DNA from: Pseudoalteromonas prydzensis
GTDB taxonomy: Bacteria; Pseudomonadota; Gammaproteobacteria; Enterobacterales; Alteromonadaceae
Reading direction: 5' to 3'
Length of the DNA stretch: 64,000 nt
Assembly (NCBI RefSeq): GCF_001661495.1
Contig: NZ_BDDT01000010.1
Coordinates: forward strand, 62,001 to 126,000
Part shown: positions 29,621-38,272 of the stretch, piece after piece
How the letters are laid out: each line of letters begins with the position of its first letter
Position numbering within the stretch: position 1 is the first letter of the stretch
Notes under the pieces: generated by a model
Seen by the model: only the letters and a program-made list of their open reading frames with translations
Databases searched by the model: none
What the model was told of the DNA's origin: nothing
Position numbers and translations under genes: made by a program

Positions 29621-31171
29621 ATGTATAAAACACTGCGGTTCATTTTTGGTGACCAACTTAATGCCAGCCACAGCTGGTTTAAAGAGAAAAACCAAACGCA
29701 ATATCTTTATGTCATTGCTGAATTAAAACAAGAAACCGATTATGTAAAACACCATATACAAAAAGTAGTGGCGTTTTTTGCCGCCATGGAAAACTTTGCC
29801 GTTGCACTTAAACAAGCCCATTTAAATGTTCTTCATTTAACCCTAGATGATACTCAAAACGATGCGTGCATCACATCATTGTTAACCCGTTTAGCTAAGC
29901 AGTATCAATGTCAGCAAATTCAATATCAATATCCTGATGAATATCGCCTTCAACAACAAATGCGACAATTTAAATCATCCAGTAGCTTAAAAATCAGTGG
30001 CTGCGATAGTGAACATTTTTTATTACCTTATGCTGATATCAGCAACCACTTTACAAAAGATAAACATGTAAAAATGGAGTTTTTTTATCGCATGATGCGT
30101 AAGCGCTTTAATATACTGATGCAAGATAATGCACCACAAGGTGGGCAATGGAACTTTGATCAAGACAATCGTAACAAATTAAAAAAAACCGATTTAGCCG
30201 CCATCCCAGAGCCAAAAATATTTACCAATAATATTGAGGGCATTTTACAGCGAATTAAAAAACATCACGTAATCACCTTTGGCGACTGCTCGGCAACCTT
30301 GTTATGGCCAACCAGTCGCGCGCAAGCAAAACAATTACTTGCCTACTTCTGCACTTACCTGCTGCCTTGCTTTGGGCAATTTCAAGATGCGATGACCTGC
30401 CAAAGTCCACACCAATGGAGCCTATACCATAGCCGACTAGCGTTTGCGCTGAACACTAAAATGCTGCACCCAATGCAAGTCATTAAGCAAGTATTAGCAG
30501 AATTTGCGGCACGACCAGAGCAGATCAACCTTGCTCAAGTTGAAGGGTTCATTAGGCAAATTTTAGGCTGGAGAGAGTACGTACGAGGTATTTATTGGCA
30601 AAATATGCCTGATTACGCAACTAAAAATGAGCTGGGTGCTAGCCGTTCATTGCCTGATTATTTTTGGCACGGTAAAACAAAAATGAACTGTATGCAGCAA
30701 GCAATTACGCAAAGCTTAGAGACCGCCTATGCGCATCATATACAACGGTTAATGATCACCGGAAACTTTTGCTTATTAACCGGTATTGATCCAAATGAAG
30801 TTGATAGCTGGTATTTAGGCATTTACATCGATGCCATTGAATGGGTAGAAATGCCAAACACCCGTGGCATGAGCCAGTTTGCTGATGGTGGTCTTATCGC
30901 CACAAAACCGTATGCTGCAAGCGGTAACTACATAAATAAAATGAGTGATTACTGCAAAAGCTGCCACTACAAAGTACAACAAAAAACACAAGTCACGGCT
31001 TGCCCGTTTAACAGCTTATATTGGCAATTTATGCATAATCAACAAGCGCGATTAACGCACAATCCCCGTATTGGCATGGTTTATAAGAATTGGCAAAAGC
31101 AAGACCCAGCTCAACAGCAAGCCATTCTTAACAGAGCACAGTGGTGCTTAGATAATATAGAAACGCTATAG
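29621..31171 (+). CDS. Iron-sulfur bacterial cryptochrome/(6-4) photolyase (PhrB-type)
   Basis: This is a FeS-BCP/CryPro-type photolyase, which repairs (6-4) photoproducts with blue light using FAD, a ribolumazine antenna and a 4Fe-4S cluster. Numbering from ATG 29621, the four cluster cysteines C357, C445, C448 and C461 sit at a constant offset of seven from those known in Agrobacterium PhrB (350, 438, 441, 454), which strongly supports the call. The start LRFIFGDQLN and the segment GWREYVRGIYW are typical. I prefer ATG 29621 over the GTG at 29588, which would add 11 residues without homology. It is a single-gene unit. Confidence 0.93.
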   Translation: MYKTLRFIFGDQLNASHSWFKEKNQTQYLYVIAELKQETDYVKHHIQKVVAFFAAMENFAVALKQAHLNVLHLTLDDTQNDACITSLLTRLAKQYQCQQIQYQYPDEYRLQQQMRQFKSSSSLKISGCDSEHFLLPYADISNHFTKDKHVKMEFFYRMMRKRFNILMQDNAPQGGQWNFDQDNRNKLKKTDLAAIPEPKIFTNNIEGILQRIKKHHVITFGDCSATLLWPTSRAQAKQLLAYFCTYLLPCFGQFQDAMTCQSPHQWSLYHSRLAFALNTKMLHPMQVIKQVLAEFAARPEQINLAQVEGFIRQILGWREYVRGIYWQNMPDYATKNELGASRSLPDYFWHGKTKMNCMQQAITQSLETAYAHHIQRLMITGNFCLLTGIDPNEVDSWYLGIYIDAIEWVEMPNTRGMSQFADGGLIATKPYAASGNYINKMSDYCKSCHYKVQQKTQVTACPFNSLYWQFMHNQQARLTHNPRIGMVYKNWQKQDPAQQQAILNRAQWCLDNIETL

Positions 31172-31205
31172 AATGATACGACACTATTTTTTGCGGCCAT
31201 AAAAA

Positions 31206-31227
31206 AGCCGCCTCAGCTGAGGCGGCT
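31206..31227 (-). terminator. Terminator of ibpA
   Basis: A perfect 22-nt palindrome (AGCCGCCTCAG and its complement) is followed on the minus strand by six T, 46 nt after the ibpA stop. Confidence 0.8.
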
Positions 31228-31272
31228 ATAAATAACAATTAAATCAGGGGAAAAATAATGTCAAAGGGTTGG

Positions 31273-31719
31273 TTATTTACCTTCTAGCAAGTTACCACTG
31301 CCAATTTCAATTTTGCGTGGTTTAAGTGCTTCAGGGATCTCACGTTGTAAATCGATGCTGAGTAAGCCATTTGCTAAATCTGCACCAAGTACTTTTACGT
31401 GGTCGCCTAGCTGAAATTTACGCTCGAAATTACGCTCGGCAATGCCTTGATGAATAAATTTGCGCTCTGCGCTTTCATCTTTGTCGGCTTTAACACCAGC
31501 TACTTTTAAGGTGTTGTTTTCTGACTCAATTGTCAGCTCATTATCACTAAAACCGGCAACAGCCATAGTGATGCGATATTTGTCTTTATCAAGTGCTTCG
31601 ATGTTGTAAGGAGGAAAGCTTGGCTGCTTGTCAGTGCGAGCTGCCGCATCCATTAAAGATGCTAAATGATCGAAACCAATGAATGAACGATAAAGTGGTG
31701 ATAAGTCTACTGTACGCAT
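31273..31719 (-). CDS. ibpA: Small heat-shock protein (IbpA-type)
   Basis: This Hsp20 chaperone binds unfolded proteins and hands them to DnaK/ClpB. From ATG 31719 it is 148 residues and closely follows E. coli IbpA: it begins MRTVDLSPLYRSFIGFD, has the alpha-crystallin domain (about residues 35-130) with GIAERNFERKFQL, and ends with the IPEALKPRKIEI region that includes the C-terminal IxI-like anchor. The longer frame to 31782 adds 21 unrelated residues; GAGGA lies about 9 nt before the chosen start. A sigma-32 promoter was sought but the best candidate has bad spacing. Confidence 0.94.
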   Translation of the reverse strand: MRTVDLSPLYRSFIGFDHLASLMDAAARTDKQPSFPPYNIEALDKDKYRITMAVAGFSDNELTIESENNTLKVAGVKADKDESAERKFIHQGIAERNFERKFQLGDHVKVLGADLANGLLSIDLQREIPEALKPRKIEIGSGNLLEGK

Positions 31720-32004
31720 AATAATATCCTCATATTTAAGCGATATTTTGCATGGGCTTTTCGGTTGAACAAGCGCAGGCAAAGTTTAATTAATAATATA
31801 AAATTCAATAACTTCTATTTAGTAAGGACCCATCAGGCGTCCTCATTAAACTATATATGGACGGCAAAATTGTTTTCAAGATTATTTTTAAAAAAAATTT
31901 AAAAATTTTCAAAATACACCTTTGCCTACACAATAGATAAGGCTAGAAGATTTGCATTTCAAGTCTATAACGCGTACTTAGGGAGATTAACTTTAGAGGT
32001 GTTG

Positions 32005-32502
32005 ATGAAGAAAATAACAAGTTTATTAGTAAATTTTATAATCTTGGTTGCGGTATTTTTAGTTGTAACGACTTATCAGCAACGTAATTTACTCAGCGCT
32101 GATCACAGCCCTGCGCCATATTTTAATTTACCTATGCTCAATGACAGCGACCAACGTATTGATATTGCTATGCTCAAAGGCAAAACCACCGTCGTTTATT
32201 TTTTTGCACCATGGTGCACTATTTGTCGTTATAGCATGCCAAATCTAGAAGCCGCGTTACTCGATTCTGATATCAATGCAATTGGTATTGCACTTGATTA
32301 TAAAAATGCACAAGAAGTTGCGCAGTTTGCTCGTGATCTTAAGCTCACAATGCCCATTTTACTCGGCGATAGAAACACGCAAAGTAATTATAAAATCAGC
32401 GCCTTTCCTACTTATTATGTACTCAATGAGCAACTACAAATAACCGCACGTGCAATGGGCTATTCTAGTGAATTAGGAATTAACTTGCGCTCAAGTAACT
32501 AA
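32005..32502 (+). CDS. Membrane-anchored thioredoxin-like protein (TlpA/ResA type)
   Basis: The 165-residue protein has one N-terminal membrane anchor (about residues 4-23) and a periplasmic thioredoxin fold with the redox motif WCTIC (C71 and C74) and the cis-proline region SAFPTYYVL. Such proteins reduce or isomerise disulfides in exported proteins or serve cytochrome c maturation. A GAGG site at 31996-31999 supports ATG 32005. It stands alone 88 nt before grxA on the same strand, so a shared transcript is possible. The partner is not evident. Confidence 0.85.
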   Translation: MKKITSLLVNFIILVAVFLVVTTYQQRNLLSADHSPAPYFNLPMLNDSDQRIDIAMLKGKTTVVYFFAPWCTICRYSMPNLEAALLDSDINAIGIALDYKNAQEVAQFARDLKLTMPILLGDRNTQSNYKISAFPTYYVLNEQLQITARAMGYSSELGINLRSSN

Positions 32503-32590
32503 AAAATGGAACACGCCAATCGCTTTTTTACACTGTTTTTATTTTTTTAATTCGCTACTATTAAACACACACTAAATCGAGGAGAGCGAT

Positions 32591-32854
32591 ATGTTAACTG
32601 TAATTTTTGGCCGTGAAGGCTGCCCTTTTTGTGTTCGTGCAAAAGATGTTGCTGAAAAACTAGCAAACGAACGTGATGATTTTAAATATCGCTATGTTGA
32701 TATTATTAAAGAGGGTGTAAGTAAAGCCGATTTAGAACAATCAGCAGGTAAGCCTTGTCCAACTGTGCCACAAATCTTTGTAGACCAACAACACATTGGC
32801 GGTTTCACAGAGTTTGAAGCTTATGCCAAACAGAATCTTGGACTTTATCAATAA
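32591..32854 (+). CDS. grxA: Glutaredoxin 1
   Basis: GrxA is a glutathione-dependent reductant, in E. coli for ribonucleotide reductase and OxyR. The 87-residue protein has C11-P-F-C14, the TVPQIFVD cis-proline motif and GGFTEFEAY for glutathione binding, all as in E. coli Grx1 (85 residues). GAGGAGAG upstream gives a strong ribosome binding site. Confidence 0.94.
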   Translation: MLTVIFGREGCPFCVRAKDVAEKLANERDDFKYRYVDIIKEGVSKADLEQSAGKPCPTVPQIFVDQQHIGGFTEFEAYAKQNLGLYQ

Positions 32855-32871
32855 GTTCTGTATCAAATTTG

Positions 32872-32908
32872 TTAATCAGTTTGATTTACCAAAAATTAAA
32901 CTGATTAA
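32872..32908 (+). terminator. AT-rich stem-loop after grxA
   Basis: Perfect 11-bp arms (32872-32882, 32898-32908) with a 15-nt loop lie 17 nt after the grxA stop. The stem is AT-rich and the tail is not a clean T-run. Confidence 0.4.
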
Positions 32909-33014
32909 ATTATGACCAACATCAATTACATAGAAATTAGTTGTAATTTATACAAGCATTTGCCTCGCAAATCCTATACAATGCGCGCCTCTTTAAATTC
33001 GTTGAGGCGTATTA

Positions 33015-34841
33015 ATGTCAGAACCAGTCACGTTTGAATCTCTAAATCTTTCTCCTGCAATTTTGAAGGCAGTTGAAGAGTTGGGTTACAAGACACCATC
33101 TGAAATCCAAGCTCAATGTATACCGTTATTGCTAGAAAGAAAGGACGTACTGGGACTAGCTCAAACGGGTACAGGTAAAACCGCAGCATTTGCACTGCCA
33201 TTACTTAATAATATTGACCCGTCTGTGAAGCAGCCACAGATCCTTGTTCTCACACCAACTCGTGAGCTTGCGATCCAAGTAGCTGAGGCATTCGAACAAT
33301 ATGCTAAACACACTCGTGGTGTTGAAGTATTGGCACTTTATGGTGGCCAAAGCTACAGCATCCAATTAAGTGCACTTCGTCGTGGCGCACAAATTATTGT
33401 CGCGACTCCTGGTCGCTTAATCGATCACATTAACCGCGGTACAATCAAGTTCGATAGCTTACAAGCGCTTGTTCTTGATGAAGCCGATGAAATGTTACGC
33501 ATGGGCTTTATCGATGATGTTGAAAACATCATGGAAAAAACACCGCGCGAAAAGCAAACATGTCTTTTCTCTGCGACTATGCCTAAGCAAATTCAAAACA
33601 TCAGCAGCAAATATATGAATAACCCTGAACAGGTTCATATCTCTGCGCGTAACTCAACAGTATCATCTGTTGAACAAGTGTTTTGGAATGCAAGCGTACA
33701 CAAAAATAAAGCGATTGTTCGTTTCTTAGAAGCAGAACAATACGAAGGTGCTATTGTTTTCGTACGTACACGTAACGATACAGTACAACTTGCTGAGTTA
33801 TTAGAGCGCGAAGGTTTCTCTGCGGCGCCACTTAACGGTGACATGAACCAGCAAGCACGTGAACGCACTGTTGATCGCTTAAAAAGCGGCATGCTGAACA
33901 TTGTTATCGCAACAGACGTTGCGGCACGTGGTCTAGATGTTGACCGTTTAAGCCTTGTTATCAACTACGACATTCCGCAAGACTCTGAAGCCTACGTCCA
34001 CCGTATCGGCCGTACAGGTCGTGCTGGTCGTACTGGTAAAGCGATTCTTTTCGTAAAACATAACGAACGTTATTTACTTAAAAATATCATTCGTCATACG
34101 AATTCAGATATTGCGCAAGTTGAATTACCAACGGCTAAAATTGTTGAAGAAAAACGTATTGCTGCGTTACAAGCTAAGCTTACTATCGCGCTTGAAAACA
34201 AAGACATTACATTCTTCAATGAAGTTGCTGCAAATATGGCGCAAAAGCTTGAACTTGCTCCTGAAGACCTAGCCGGTGCGTTACTGTGTTTAGCACAGCA
34301 ACAATCACCCATTAAGGTTGAAGAAGTTAAAATTCAGCAACGTGAGCGTAGCGAACGCAATGACCGTAACCCACGTAATGATCGTGGTGACCGTGGTCGT
34401 CGTAACGAGCGCAGCGAACGCCCTGCTCGTGACCGTGATGCAAAACCTCGTGAGCGTAACAGCCGTGATGCAGGTCCTATGGATACATACCGTATCGAAG
34501 TAGGTCGTGAACATGGTGTTCAGGTTAAGAACATTGTTGGTGCAATTGCTAACGAAGCTGATATCTCAAGCAAGTTTATTGGTGACATTCGTCTTCACGA
34601 CAGTCACAGTACGGTACAATTACCGCAAAACATGCCTAAAGATGTATTAGATCATTTCCAAAAAGTGTTTATTTGTAAACGCCCTATGGGTATGACACTA
34701 ACACAAGCTGAAGCAGCTTCTGAGCGCCCAGAGCGCAGCGAACGCCCAGCTGGTGACAGAAAGCGCACTGACGGCCCACGCGGTGATAAGCGTAGCGGTC
34801 CTCGTAAAGAACGTCGCCCAGTAAGCTTCACAGCTAAATAA
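33015..34841 (+). CDS. deaD: ATP-dependent RNA helicase DeaD (CsdA)
   Basis: DeaD unwinds RNA in ribosome assembly and cold adaptation. The 608-residue protein has the full DEAD-box set: Q motif (SEIQAQCIPLLL), AQTGTGKT, PTRELA, TPGRL, DEAD, SAT and HRIGRTGRAG, followed by the DbpA/CsdA-type RNA-binding domain (about residues 493-565). Between them is a low-complexity Arg/Asp/Asn/Glu-rich stretch (about 435-490), and a second basic tail ends the protein. Unlike E. coli, it is not beside nlpI. A strong terminator follows. Confidence 0.97.
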   Translation: MSEPVTFESLNLSPAILKAVEELGYKTPSEIQAQCIPLLLERKDVLGLAQTGTGKTAAFALPLLNNIDPSVKQPQILVLTPTRELAIQVAEAFEQYAKHTRGVEVLALYGGQSYSIQLSALRRGAQIIVATPGRLIDHINRGTIKFDSLQALVLDEADEMLRMGFIDDVENIMEKTPREKQTCLFSATMPKQIQNISSKYMNNPEQVHISARNSTVSSVEQVFWNASVHKNKAIVRFLEAEQYEGAIVFVRTRNDTVQLAELLEREGFSAAPLNGDMNQQARERTVDRLKSGMLNIVIATDVAARGLDVDRLSLVINYDIPQDSEAYVHRIGRTGRAGRTGKAILFVKHNERYLLKNIIRHTNSDIAQVELPTAKIVEEKRIAALQAKLTIALENKDITFFNEVAANMAQKLELAPEDLAGALLCLAQQQSPIKVEEVKIQQRERSERNDRNPRNDRGDRGRRNERSERPARDRDAKPRERNSRDAGPMDTYRIEVGREHGVQVKNIVGAIANEADISSKFIGDIRLHDSHSTVQLPQNMPKDVLDHFQKVFICKRPMGMTLTQAEAASERPERSERPAGDRKRTDGPRGDKRSGPRKERRPVSFTAK

Positions 34842-34860
34842 GCAACGCTTCTTTAATAAA

Positions 34861-34890
34861 AAAACCTTGCCACGAAAGTGCCAAGGTTTT
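34861..34890 (+). terminator. Terminator of deaD
   Basis: 13-nt arms with one mismatch and a GAAA tetraloop are followed by a T-run, 20 nt after the deaD stop. Confidence 0.88.
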
Positions 34891-35064
34891 TTTGTTTTTA
34901 GCGCAACGTTACAGCAGTAAATCTCAGCCCTAGGCAAACCTCACTTTATTACTTGTAATAGTATGTAATGTTTAATGGTGATTTTCTCAGCTATAAAGTT
35001 TGTGGAATAAGGAATACACCTTTATTCAAATTAATACTCAGCAAACTTAAAATGGAGATTTATC

Positions 35065-35649
35065 ATGTCAAATACACTTACTATACTTCCGAATCCAAAA
35101 ACAATCTTAGTCGCGAATACCACTCCTGCGAATACAACCGCGCTTGCATCAACTGAAGCGGAAACCTGGCAGATCTCGGAAAAGAAAGGGACTATTTCTG
35201 GTGTCGGGGTAACAGTATCCGGTGCAGGTGCTTGGGCAAAAATGTCTGGCTCGTTTGATTTTTCGATTGTAAATCTAGAAAGCTCTCGCACCTATCAAAA
35301 AATGGTGTCTGAATACAGTATCTCCGGGGGTGTTAGTGGCTTTTGGGGCTGGCTTGGTTTCGGTGCCAATGCCGAAACGCACAAGCAAGAAATAAAAGAA
35401 GCAATGCAAGAACTTAGTCAACAGCAAAAAGTTAACGGCTCTGTAGATGTTGATCTTATGGTAACCGGTTTGATCCCAGGCTTTGAAGTAAGTGCTACAG
35501 CGTATATTCTGGTACTACAGATCCAAAGCTCTTCTGGTGCTACATATAATATTGCTTCATCAACAAGCCCATCGACAGATGTTGGCGCACAAGATCAAAA
35601 CCAGCAGAACCTGCCTACTTCAAATAATAATTCAACTATCAGCCTATAA
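35065..35649 (+). CDS. Orphan protein, cysteine-free, Ser/Thr/Asn-rich
   Basis: I do not recognise this 194-residue protein. It has no signal peptide and no cysteine. The N-terminal 35 residues are rich in Thr, Ala, Asn and Pro; the middle (about 36-85) alternates hydrophobic and small polar residues in beta-strand style; residues 88-100 form a glycine/aromatic segment (GGVSGFWGWLGFG) that could insert in or touch a membrane; a short amphipathic helix follows (EIKEAMQELSQQQ), then more strands and a Ser/Asn/Gln-rich tail. GGAG lies 8 nt before the ATG, so it is a real gene. A beta-rich surface or pore-type protein is one guess. The next gene is a small secreted protein 82 nt downstream. Confidence 0.6.
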   Translation: MSNTLTILPNPKTILVANTTPANTTALASTEAETWQISEKKGTISGVGVTVSGAGAWAKMSGSFDFSIVNLESSRTYQKMVSEYSISGGVSGFWGWLGFGANAETHKQEIKEAMQELSQQQKVNGSVDVDLMVTGLIPGFEVSATAYILVLQIQSSSGATYNIASSTSPSTDVGAQDQNQQNLPTSNNNSTISL

Positions 35650-35731
35650 ATATAAAATCTAAGATCATCAAAGTAACTTTGGTGATCTTTTACTGTTCAG
35701 TACACACACAACGGCCTGTTAAGGAACAACC

Positions 35732-36103
35732 ATGAGACTCTTTACAGCACTACTACTTATTATATTTACTTTAGCTGTTAAGGCTAACCCTGCGGTAATA
35801 TCAGCCATAAATGATAACTTAAGTTCTACAGTCTGGACGGATAACTTTAAAATCAGTTTAGCTTTTACTGATACCAGCTATGAAATACAAGAGACAAGCG
35901 TTACCCCCTCTCCTTTTCTGATCAATAGGAAAGATAATCTTATTTTCTCTACTTTTACCAGTTTCAGTGATCAAAAAGAAATAATAATTAAAGATATTAC
36001 TGGGGACGGTCTACCAGACATACGTATAACAAATATGCTCGATAAAAATGGTAGCGTAATATCCACCACTACAGAAAAAATTATAATTAGCTATGAGAAG
36101 TAA
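35732..36103 (+). CDS. Small secreted protein with a calcium-loop-like motif
   Basis: This 123-residue protein is unrecognised. It starts with a signal peptide (MRLFTALLLIIFTLAVKA, cleavage near residue 18). The mature part looks beta-rich. Residues 88-96 read DITGDGLPD, similar to the Asp-rich calcium loops of FG-GAP, dockerin and thrombospondin type-3 repeats. AAGGA stands about 7 nt before the ATG. It lies 82 nt downstream of the orphan gene on the same strand with no terminator seen in between, so an operon is plausible. Confidence 0.6.
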   Translation: MRLFTALLLIIFTLAVKANPAVISAINDNLSSTVWTDNFKISLAFTDTSYEIQETSVTPSPFLINRKDNLIFSTFTSFSDQKEIIIKDITGDGLPDIRITNMLDKNGSVISTTTEKIIISYEK

Positions 36104-36220
36104 AGTTAATCTAATGCCTAAAATATAATAATGCACTCAAACAAGTTTTTAGAGTCTGTTTACCTCTCAGAATTGTCCACCAGATAAATACCGAAATGTT
36201 TATCACCATTTCAAACAAAA

Positions 36221-36250
36221 AAGCCTCACTTCATTTTAATTGTGAGGCTT
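36221..36250 (-). terminator. Terminator of the AbgT-family gene
   Basis: Perfect 9-bp arms (AAGCCTCAC/GTGAGGCTT) with a 12-nt loop and a minus-strand T-run lie 27 nt after the stop. Confidence 0.82.
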
Positions 36251-36276
36251 CCTGTTTAAGTTAATTTGAGTACCTA

Positions 36277-37836
36277 CTATGGCGCGACTACTGGGTAGAC
36301 GTAACTGGCATCTAAGCCTAGCGGAATACCAAGTGCCCAGTAGCCGAGTAGAAATAAACTCCAACCGATTAAAAAGGCGATTGAATACGGCAGCATCATA
36401 GCGATAAGCGTCCCGATACCGGTGCCTTTAACATATTTTTGGCAGTACACCACAACTAATGGGAAGTAAGGCATCAGTGGCGTGATGATATTTGAGCTTG
36501 AATCACCGACCCGATAAGCCGCTTGAGTTAGATCCGGTGAAATTCCCAATTGCATCAACATAGGCACAAACACAGGGCCTAACAATGCCCACTTAGCAGA
36601 GCTTGAACCAACAAATAGATTTACAAATGCGGTTAAAAATATAATCCCCACAACAGTTACTGAGCTTGGTAATGCCATGGCTTTTAACAGCTGCGCGCCT
36701 TCAATTGCCAATAACGCACCTAAGTTAGATTTACTAAAAGCTGCAATAAACAAGGCACAGAAAAACGCCATTACAATGTAATACGCCATGCCGCTCATTG
36801 CTTTGCTCATGGCATCAATCATATCTTTAGAGCTTTTAAATGTGCCTACGGTAAAACCATACACAGCACCAGGGATCCAAAACAGGAGGAAAATTAGTGG
36901 CACAATTGATTGCATTAAAGGTGAACGGAAATTAGTGAGTGAGCCATCTTCGCTGCGCATTGCTGAATCTGCAGGGGCTGATACAAACGCTAATAACGCA
37001 AGACCTGCGACCATTACAGCACTTGCAATAAAAAATGCGCGTTTTTCGTCACTACGGGCATCTTCAAATGCTGGTAAGTCTTCTTTGTTACCATCCAAGT
37101 CGGTATTTTTTAAGCGTGGTTCAATAATTTTATCGGTGATATACCAGCCTAATAAAACAATAAATAAACTAGAAGCTGAGGTAAACGCCCAGTTATTAAG
37201 CGGGTTAATCGACATCGCTGGGTTGATAATTTGGGCTGCACTTTGAGTAAAGCTTTGCAGTAATGGATCGATCCCTGATGGAATAAAATTCGCACCAAAA
37301 CCACCACTTACTCCAGCAAATGCGGCGGCAATACCTGCCAGGGGATGACGCCCTGCGGCATAAAAAATAACCCCAGCTAGTGGAATAACTAACACGTAAC
37401 CCGCGTCAGTTGCGGTATGACTGACAATAGCAACGAGGATAATTGAAGGCGTAAGTAATTGCTTAGGCGTTACTTTAAGCATGAGCTTTAAGCCGGTATT
37501 AATAAACCCTGAGTGTTCAGCCACACCAACACCAAGCATTGCCACTAACACCACGCCCAGTGGCGCAAAGCCAGTAAAGGTTTTTACCATTGACGATAAA
37601 AAGGTGGCTAATGAGTCACTTGCTAACATATTATTGATTATGATGGCTTCGCCAGTACGCGGATCGATAGCGTCAAAATTGACACCCGATAACCACCATG
37701 ACAACAACCAAATTAGTAACATGGCAAATAAAAAGATAATTGCCGGATCAGGTAGCTTGTTGCCCACCCGCTCTACAAAGTTTAAAAATCGTGCAACTAG
37801 CCCTACCGGCATTGCTGCATCATTGTTATTATTCAT
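36277..37836 (-). CDS. AbgT-family transporter
   Basis: The 519-residue inner-membrane protein belongs to the AbgT family (p-aminobenzoyl-glutamate importer AbgT, and sulfonamide-exporting MtrF/YdaH). Family marks are VERVGNKLPDPAIIFLFA near the start, LSHTATDAGYVLV-type and GFGANFIPSGIDPLLQSFT segments, and SSSAKWALLGPVFVPM with DSSSNIITPLMPYFPL in the C-terminal half. About 11-13 helices are visible. No amidohydrolase gene (abgA/abgB) is nearby, so folate-fragment salvage is not indicated by context. Confidence 0.9.
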   Translation of the reverse strand: MNNNNDAAMPVGLVARFLNFVERVGNKLPDPAIIFLFAMLLIWLLSWWLSGVNFDAIDPRTGEAIIINNMLASDSLATFLSSMVKTFTGFAPLGVVLVAMLGVGVAEHSGFINTGLKLMLKVTPKQLLTPSIILVAIVSHTATDAGYVLVIPLAGVIFYAAGRHPLAGIAAAFAGVSGGFGANFIPSGIDPLLQSFTQSAAQIINPAMSINPLNNWAFTSASSLFIVLLGWYITDKIIEPRLKNTDLDGNKEDLPAFEDARSDEKRAFFIASAVMVAGLALLAFVSAPADSAMRSEDGSLTNFRSPLMQSIVPLIFLLFWIPGAVYGFTVGTFKSSKDMIDAMSKAMSGMAYYIVMAFFCALFIAAFSKSNLGALLAIEGAQLLKAMALPSSVTVVGIIFLTAFVNLFVGSSSAKWALLGPVFVPMLMQLGISPDLTQAAYRVGDSSSNIITPLMPYFPLVVVYCQKYVKGTGIGTLIAMMLPYSIAFLIGWSLFLLGYWALGIPLGLDASYVYPVVAP

Positions 37837-37945
37837 TTCGCTTGTTCCCTAGAATTAATACTTAGCTACATTACCGTAAATGCTGCTTTAGGTAAATTTT
37901 AAGTGAACAGAAAACATTCTTTTTAGGGACATCATTATATCGATC

Positions 37946-37982
37946 GCACAAAAAAACGGCTAAAGAGCCGTTTTTTTTGTGC
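37946..37982 (-). terminator. Terminator of the epmC-yfcL operon
   Basis: A long inverted repeat (GCAC, A-run, ACGGCT, loop AAAG, AGCCGT, T-run, GTGC) stands 13 nt after the yfcL stop. T-runs on both strands could let it stop transcription in either direction. Confidence 0.88.
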
Positions 37983-37994
37983 ATGAACTGAGTA

Positions 37995-38270
37995 TTAAGC
38001 CAAAGCTTTTACTTCATCCCATAATCTTACAACAAGGGCTTTATCTTCTTCATTAAGCTCGCCATTGCGATACGCTTTCACTAAGCTTTTTTCAACTGTT
38101 TCGTTTAGCTCATCAATTTCAAGGTTCAGTTCTTCAACTTGCGCATAACCTACCGCTAAATCAAAATGGCCTCGTAAATAACCACCGGCAAATAACTCAT
38201 CGTCAGTGGCTTTGATCACTAAGTCATCAAAATACTGTTGGGCTGCATCAATATAATTTACTAAACTCAC
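37995..38270 (-). CDS. yfcL: YfcL family protein
   Basis: The 91-residue acidic, helical protein matches E. coli YfcL, sharing the DDELFASGYLRGH-type block (residues 23-35) and a similar C-terminus. The function is not known. It is the last gene of an operon after epmC and the NAD-kinase-like gene (2-nt gap); epmC and yfcL are neighbours in E. coli too. Confidence 0.88.
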   Translation of the reverse strand: MSLVNYIDAAQQYFDDLVIKATDDELFAGGYLRGHFDLAVGYAQVEELNLEIDELNETVEKSLVKAYRNGELNEEDKALVVRLWDEVKALA

Positions 38271-38272
38271 TT

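Noticed and set aside
31720..31782. Sigma-32 heat-shock promoter of ibpA
   Set aside because: CTTGTT and GCCCAT are present on the minus strand but spaced by about 10 nt, too short for the sigma-32 consensus.
34318..34514. Extra frames and repeated motifs in the 3' part of deaD
   Set aside because: They arise from the Arg/Asp/Asn/Glu low-complexity region of the helicase. The short repeats are codon repeats, not a CRISPR or tandem array.
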